DNA from: Panaeolus papilionaceus
Lineage: Eukaryota; Basidiomycota; Agaricomycetes; Agaricales
DNA: 64,000 nucleotides
Assembly (NCBI GenBank): GCA_015501605.1
Contig: JADNRZ010000014.1
Span: 1,178,001-1,242,000, forward strand
Reading direction: 5' to 3'
Shown here: one piece after another, positions 59,039 to 64,000 of the stretch
Position numbering within the stretch: the first letter of the stretch is position 1
How the letters are laid out: each line of letters starts with the position of its first letter
Program-made: the position numbers and the translations under genes
Notes under the pieces: model-generated
Told to the model about the DNA's origin: nothing
The model's input: only the letters and a program-made list of their open reading frames with translations
Database searches by the model: none

Positions 59039-59797
59039 TCAGCTGGGTTCACAGTGGAGCTCCTTCAACGCCGTGCAATGCATTAACAGTGCTGGGACGA
59101 CTGGGTCCACCCGACCCGACGCTTTGAAAACCTGAAGCTTGAAGCCATGTTTCAAAGTATTCTCCAGATCGAAGGATTGTATGTCAAACGAAACAGGGGA
59201 ACAGGCATGGAGTTCGAGATGGCGGAGGTTGGATGAGGACATGATCCGAAGAAGAGGCACCAATGTTACCCTCGTCAAGTGGAGTGTGACGAGCTGTTCG
59301 GTATTCAAATAATGATCCATTAGGGTGCGAAGTTGAAGTCGCGGGACCCGGGAGCCAAATTGCACGATGTTGTCACCTTCATAAGAGGCCCAAGTGTCGC
59401 CTAGGACATGGAAGGATCGTAAATTAGGAAGTTGGAGATACGCATCCACGCTGAAGTCCGGCAAGGGATTATTAACAGCCATAGGTCGAACCTTGTGATA
59501 CACCAAACCTTCAACGCAGTTTGAAAGAGATGGCTGGGTATGCAACGCCTCCTCAAATATCTGGTGTATCCTGTCGTCATCTTCTTCTACCTCCACCTCG
59601 CGATAAATGTGCTCGCGACATATGTCAGCGAACGCCGTAGAGACCAAGTAGAGAGATTTTAGGGCGCGCCGGATGGCATGCTGACATGTAGGCTGAGGTG
59701 GAATGAGGGTATCAATAATGAGTCGAAATATTTCGATCGGGAACACCACGACGTCCTCACTATGAGATTCGACGCTTTGCCCAAGGCTTGTCATCAT
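59039..59797 (-). CDS. F-box-like protein, C-terminally truncated
   Basis: From the Met at 59797 the ORF gives about 252 aa: VVFPIEIFRLIIDTLIPPQ...RRALKSLYLVSTAFADICREHIYREVEVEEDD is the F-box and its C-terminal helix, aligning with the intact gene (VFPIEILRLIVENFI...). LRR-like segments follow (LRSFHVLGDTWASYEGDN, LVTLHLTRVTLVPLLRI, LRHLELHACSPVSFD). It ends at CTALKELHCEPS, about half the length of the intact relative, exactly where the short palindromic element begins. The longer ATG at 59980 adds an unlikely leader. It could yield a short F-box protein or be dead. Confidence 0.6.
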   Translation of the reverse strand: MMTSLGQSVESHSEDVVVFPIEIFRLIIDTLIPPQPTCQHAIRRALKSLYLVSTAFADICREHIYREVEVEEDDDRIHQIFEEALHTQPSLSNCVEGLVYHKVRPMAVNNPLPDFSVDAYLQLPNLRSFHVLGDTWASYEGDNIVQFGSRVPRLQLRTLMDHYLNTEQLVTLHLTRVTLVPLLRIMSSSNLRHLELHACSPVSFDIQSFDLENTLKHGFKLQVFKASGRVDPVVPALLMHCTALKELHCEPS

Positions 59798-60049
59798 GGG
59801 AAGAGCAGAGATTGCTGGTCGACAGTCAGACCGAGCGCGCCGAGATGTGGCGATGCTCATCAGCCAGTTCGGGTTTTGCCGGCACCAACCCCCCAACCCC
59901 TCACCGTCCTCGTTTCGCCCTGTGCACCTCCCTACATTTACCAGGCTCTCAGAGTGAATGCGATTTTGATTGAAGGTCAACCAGATCTAAACTTCAATTC
60001 TAATAGAGTACAGGTAATTACAATTACTGTCTTTCCTCTCGACCTGACC

Positions 60050-60600
60050 TTAGCAAGACACCTATACTTCATTCAAGTGACTCAACGAAGCATCCAACCT
60101 CTGCTTTAACTCAACCTCCAACATCCGATCTTCAGAATCGCGTTTCGTGCTCTTCCATCGTCACGAGAGTTATTCGCACCGATCTTATCCACCATGTACG
60201 AAAGTAGAAAAATAATATGAAAATTTCACTACAACCGGAACTCTGTAGACTCGAGCGTCTTACCAAGCCCAGCCCACTCTTCGAAAATGGACTCAAGAGT
60301 CCTACGTGGCGTATGTGCAGTTTACCATATTTTAAACGTCACCTCGATTGCGCTGAGCACATTGTCCCTGAAAATCTTTATCAACGCAAGTAAGAAACCA
60401 CATCGCTCCAGCGGCCGTAAGACCAGCCTAGAGGATGGTGCTCTCCGGTGTATGATTTCATGCGCTGAAGGAGGTGGTATGGAAGATGACTCAGATGTAT
60501 GTGGCATCTTCAGACCTTTTCTCTCTCTTCTCCGTGCTATCCGTTTGCCCTTGAATCATCGCTCAATGACACGCATGTAAGAACTGTGATGCCAAGCCGT
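60050..60600 (-). pseudogene. F-box/LRR-like C-terminal fragment
   Basis: On the minus strand the 60200-60050 part reads EDRMLEVELKQRLDASL, which aligns with EDQMSQAELQEKLDTSL of the fragment at 56.2 kb. At 60507-60322 the end ALIKIFRDNVLSAIEVTFKIW aligns with MFLKLRNLGAVLRSIRLTLKI. Frames are broken between these blocks and there is no F-box. Confidence 0.55.
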
Positions 60601-63198
60601 CCTTCGTCTATCAGGGTATATTACACTGGCAGGATATCGACAGCATCATAATATACAAAATGACCTCCCGCCCCTCAACGTCTCTTACATTCGCAAATGC
60701 ACTAGTTCGAACCTAGGGGGACACATATATAGCCAGTATCGACACCATCATCATAAGAGCGGACTGGACAAGGGTCGAAACCAAGACTCATAAGCAATCC
60801 AAATTAGCAGTAACACGTTAGAATGACTCACAGTGCGCTTTACGTCCACAGCAGATGATTGTGTTGGGGCTAAACAAAAATTTCGGTTTAAAATAACACA
60901 CATGCAATCAAGCAAGCATTGTATCTTTTTGTTTGGACCTGGTGTTCATACCTCGCATCGCATCGCTTCTCCCTCGGTGGACACGAGCAGGCAGGCACGG
61001 CGGCTACGATGTGATCATGGTGGTATTGGGTAGAGAGACTGTATGTATATGTGATGACTATATACGATGCGACGCCGCCACTTCCCACTGCCACATCGGG
61101 AGTCACATTGTGCTTCGCATCCCTATCTGTAAGGGTGAACGTTTGAGCATTAAAAGTACTTATCCAATCTGCTTACAATTGCTTAGGGGGAGAAATGATA
61201 CGGACAGTCCCACCCCGATACTTACTCGACCATCCAGGTAGGTAACTTCGACAAAGCTCACTTTAGTCCCACTTCTACCGAAGCCGACGGGCCGGAAAGT
61301 ATTAGGAGGCTCAAGCGCCCGGTGGTAGTGAGCGAAACCCGGAAGAACAAAGAACAATCCCAGAGGGGTGTAAGTAGAGCATAGAAACAAATGCGAAAAA
61401 TCACTCGAGAGTTTGAGGGGTTGGCTTCCTGAACCTCTTATCCCAACGTGCAACCACCGACTCGCTAATTCAGAACGTTGAAAACCACACACGGCTCCAG
61501 AAAACCATTTCATTCAAAGTCAGATGAAAAACACAAATATCCAATTCAATTCAATTACATTCTTTCCAACCTTTGTTCCTTCTTTCTGTCTTTCTTCCTT
61601 TCATTCCTCCTCATCGTCCATATCTTATGTATAATTACTGAGAATCACCCGACCAAAATCAATTCGTCTCGTTAGAATTTACTCATACCCACCCCTCCTA
61701 GGATCCTCATGTGTCCTTCAAGTCAGATGTTCATTTCTTCCTCAACTTTTGGTAATAATGGATGAGGCCCATAGTCTTTTTTTATGAGTGTGAGTGCGAG
61801 TTGGAGTGATGAGAGCGACGGGATGAAAATGATGAGGAGAATGTAAAACGAGATGTACTGAACGGAATGCATGGTGCGAGCAGTGGAGAAACAGGAGGAC
61901 GTGTATATGAGACGCGTTGTGGATGCGGGTTGAAGCAAGGACGAACGAACGAACGAACGACAAAGAAGAAAAGAGAAAAACCGAAGAAAGAACATGCCCA
62001 ACGCGGGTATATGCGCTTGAACTAAATCCCTATCTCTTGCGTGACCCAAGAAGTCGAGCGAGAGGGGGCTATGAATTATACGAGAGGCGGGTCGAGAAAT
62101 GCGAAACGACAAAAGAAGGTCGAGCGATACGGAAAGGAGAGGAAATAAGTGAGGAAACATGTACCAAGCTATCAGGACCCTTGACATCCCCCGGCTTGTC
62201 TGACTGCGCTGATAAGGGCGTAGGGAGACGTTAATGAGAGGGAGGAGATAGGGGAGAAGAGAGGAGTTGAGAAGTGGCTGAGGGGACAAAATCCAAGCAG
62301 GGAAGGCGATTCGGAAAGGCTGAGTGATTTACGAAAGTGCACACGGGCACGGAATACAAGAAGTGGGGAAGAAAAATAATTTAAAGCTTCGTATTTTCAG
62401 TAAGCTAACTGCATTTTATGTGCATCGTCGGAGGGTGGTGTAGGAACCGCATCCATATGCCCCATATTGATATCGTGGGGGTACTGAGGAGCTCAAAAGA
62501 CCATGGTGGTGGACTGCGGAGCCACGATGACAAGACCAGTGGTGGTCCTCTACCCAAGTGTGGCTGTGTGGCAAGGCTCAAGACAAAAGGACACTGCTCT
62601 GTTTGTACCTCACAGTGGATCTGGTTGCATAATTCGCGCCATAATATATAACGATAGGGCCGACGAGCGGCATGGCCCGCTACTGAAAAGCCTGCTCTTA
62701 GTTGAAAGGTAAATTGGGTTTTTAGACATGCACACGAAGTCGATTAGGTTGAGGAGTCAGAAGCCGGGCTATTCAAGACATGATATTTACATAGTACCTT
62801 AACATTACAATCTGTGTAATCAGACTTGATTCATTCAAAGAAGGAGATATACCAAATCAACAAACACCTACATTCACTGGAGCGGGGGAGACTAGCAACA
62901 CAAAAGCAATACCAACAAAACATTGGGATGCAATCGCCGTTTCGGTTTGGTGTCTTTATGAGAGTACTCCATCGCTCCTTCATTTATTATACCTACCTAC
63001 CTATGGCTATCATGCTGAGTGGTGCTGGTACAACAAATTATACTAACCACATTGACATCATTGAGCACGGAATTTGGGTTTTGAAAGATAAGGGGAATTA
63101 CAACCACCACTCGTCGTCAACCCTCGGTTGACTCCTCCTGGCACTCGCGTGTACATCGAAGTTTTTTTAATGCGGCCTTGCTTCGTGTTAACATTGAA
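60601..63198. other. Gene-poor stretch
   Basis: No supported gene. A minus-strand hydrophobic frame at 61723-62289 has low-complexity Leu/Ser content without a recognisable domain and is judged non-coding. An (ACGA)n tract of about six units lies near 61940-61962. Confidence 0.45.
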
Positions 63199-63250
63199 GA
63201 GCGTTGACTCGCAGAGTCGAAGCGCAGAGTCGAAGCACAAGTCAACGCTC
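63199..63250. repeat. Inverted repeat enclosing a 13-bp tandem duplication
   Basis: GAGCGTTGACT (63199-63209) and AGTCAACGCTC (63240-63250) are perfect inverse repeats. Between them GCAGAGTCGAAGC occurs twice in tandem (63211-63223, 63224-63236). Confidence 0.75.
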
Positions 63251-63395
63251 GAGCTTGAATCATAGTCTGAGCACAGCCACTAATCCCCGAAGGGTGGGAT
63301 TCAATTTCTAAATGGTCTTGCTGGCACAGCCACATTCAAATCCTCTGCAAAAATTTCTCCGAACATTTCACTAAAACCCACTACCTAAAGGTAGC

Positions 63396-63760
63396 GGGGA
63401 TTGATGAAGACTCAGATGTATCCAGTAGCTTTAGACATTTTCTCTCGTTACCTCTGTACTATCCGTCTGCCCAACAAACGGCTTCGTATCATCCAATGCG
63501 ACCTCCCGCACTTGTTCCTTCATTGGTCTCCCCATTACACTATGTCGGAAAAATCACAAAAAACATAAAAGCGCATTTAAGTACTGTATATGTGCGGATA
63601 AGATCATCAGATTTCGACCTCTTTGTCACCGTAAGAAGGCTCTTATAACGTTTATCAAAATTATTTCGGTTATGAGAGGTTTTGGGACTGATATAGATTA
63701 GCCATACTATATGCACTTCGGACGCCGATCCAAATTAACAGTATGTGATGGTGTAAATAA
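63396..63760 (-). pseudogene. Decayed duplicate of the 60.5-kb F-box fragment
   Basis: 63404-63480 is closely similar to 60485-60560 (GACTCAGATGTAT, a TTTTCTCTC core, CTATCCGT-TGCCC). Further on, short matches recur in the same order (ATGACCTCCCGC-like; GATCCAAATTAACAGT against CAATCCAAATTAGCAGT). No open frame remains. Confidence 0.45.
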
Positions 63761-64000
63761 CAGCTGTACAGCTCATCTGCAATGATATGTACTCCAAGTG
63801 ATGTAAATGCAAATGCTGTGATAATTATTGATTGGCTCGACCAAGCATGCTTACATTAAACTTTAGGGGAAAAAAGTGTAATATTGATAGGAGATTATTG
63901 GATACGTTTATCGTGTACAACGGTATCTAATATTACACCTATACAACAGGCCTTAAACCCAAGCATATAGAGAAAGCAGCACTGTGGGTCAATGTATCGG

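Noticed and set aside
61723..62289. Minus-strand 188-codon hydrophobic frame
   Set aside because: Leu/Ser/Phe-rich composition typical of purine-rich opposite strands; no splice context, domain or start support.
1..64000. tRNA, rRNA, CRISPR array or bacterial-type operon
   Set aside because: No cloverleaf with an intact T-loop, no rRNA core motif and no regularly spaced direct repeats were noticed; the gene structure is eukaryotic.

Overview
The window reads as nuclear DNA of a filamentous basidiomycete, most likely a mushroom-forming Agaricomycete. Genes are broken by many short introns (about 50-70 bp, GT..AG), and the families are typical of that group: a NACHT P-loop ATPase, G-domain proteins, F-box/LRR-like families, a DUF4360-type secreted protein, a WSC protein, a GH62 arabinofuranosidase and hAT/LINE elements. 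Exon structures were rebuilt by hand from splice motifs and reading phase. Family names come from recognition of motifs; no search was run. Domain-of-unknown-function numbers are from memory.

Layout. 1-4.3 kb: a secreted WSC-domain protein (+) and a single-pass membrane protein (-). 5.0-14.05 kb: two 3,943-bp hAT transposons in inverted orientation, nearly identical, around a 1.16-kb spacer. Their 8-bp target-site duplications are exchanged, which is the footprint of recombination between the copies that flipped the spacer. Both carry the same internal stop in the transposase. 15.3-17.8 kb: a complete 2.55-kb 'half-LINE' retroelement (zinc-knuckle ORF1, no ORF2, A-tail, 12-bp target duplication) on the minus strand. 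18.1-25.98 kb: a 2-oxoglutarate/Fe(II) oxygenase (+), a MOB/phocein-family protein with a long acidic tail (-), a NACHT ATPase (-), an F-box-like protein (-) and a small C-terminally anchored membrane protein (+). 26.3-30.8 kb: two related G-domain genes, head to head; one ends in a tail encoded by a hexanucleotide repeat, the other has an intron without a GT donor. 33-41.5 kb: a 1,520-aa disordered Ser/Thr-rich protein and a sugar transporter. 42.9-50.3 kb: a DUF4360-like secreted protein, a second copy of the membrane-protein family found at 2.8 kb (same intron positions, including a 10-nt exon), two tandem DUF7330-like paralogs, and a protein with a J-like domain lacking HPD. 51.4-52.5 kb: an intronless GH62 enzyme. 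54-64 kb: one intact F-box gene and several truncated or decayed relatives in sparse DNA.

Genes that may share a theme: the secreted or surface set (WSC, GH62, DUF4360, sugar transporter) fits plant-polymer degradation and sugar uptake. The NACHT protein and the two G-domain proteins belong to P-loop families expanded in Agaricomycetes and sometimes proposed to act in self/non-self recognition; that is inference. No operon-like cluster or biosynthetic cluster is visible. The strongest structural signals are the TSD-swapped hAT pair and the complete ORF1-only retroelement.
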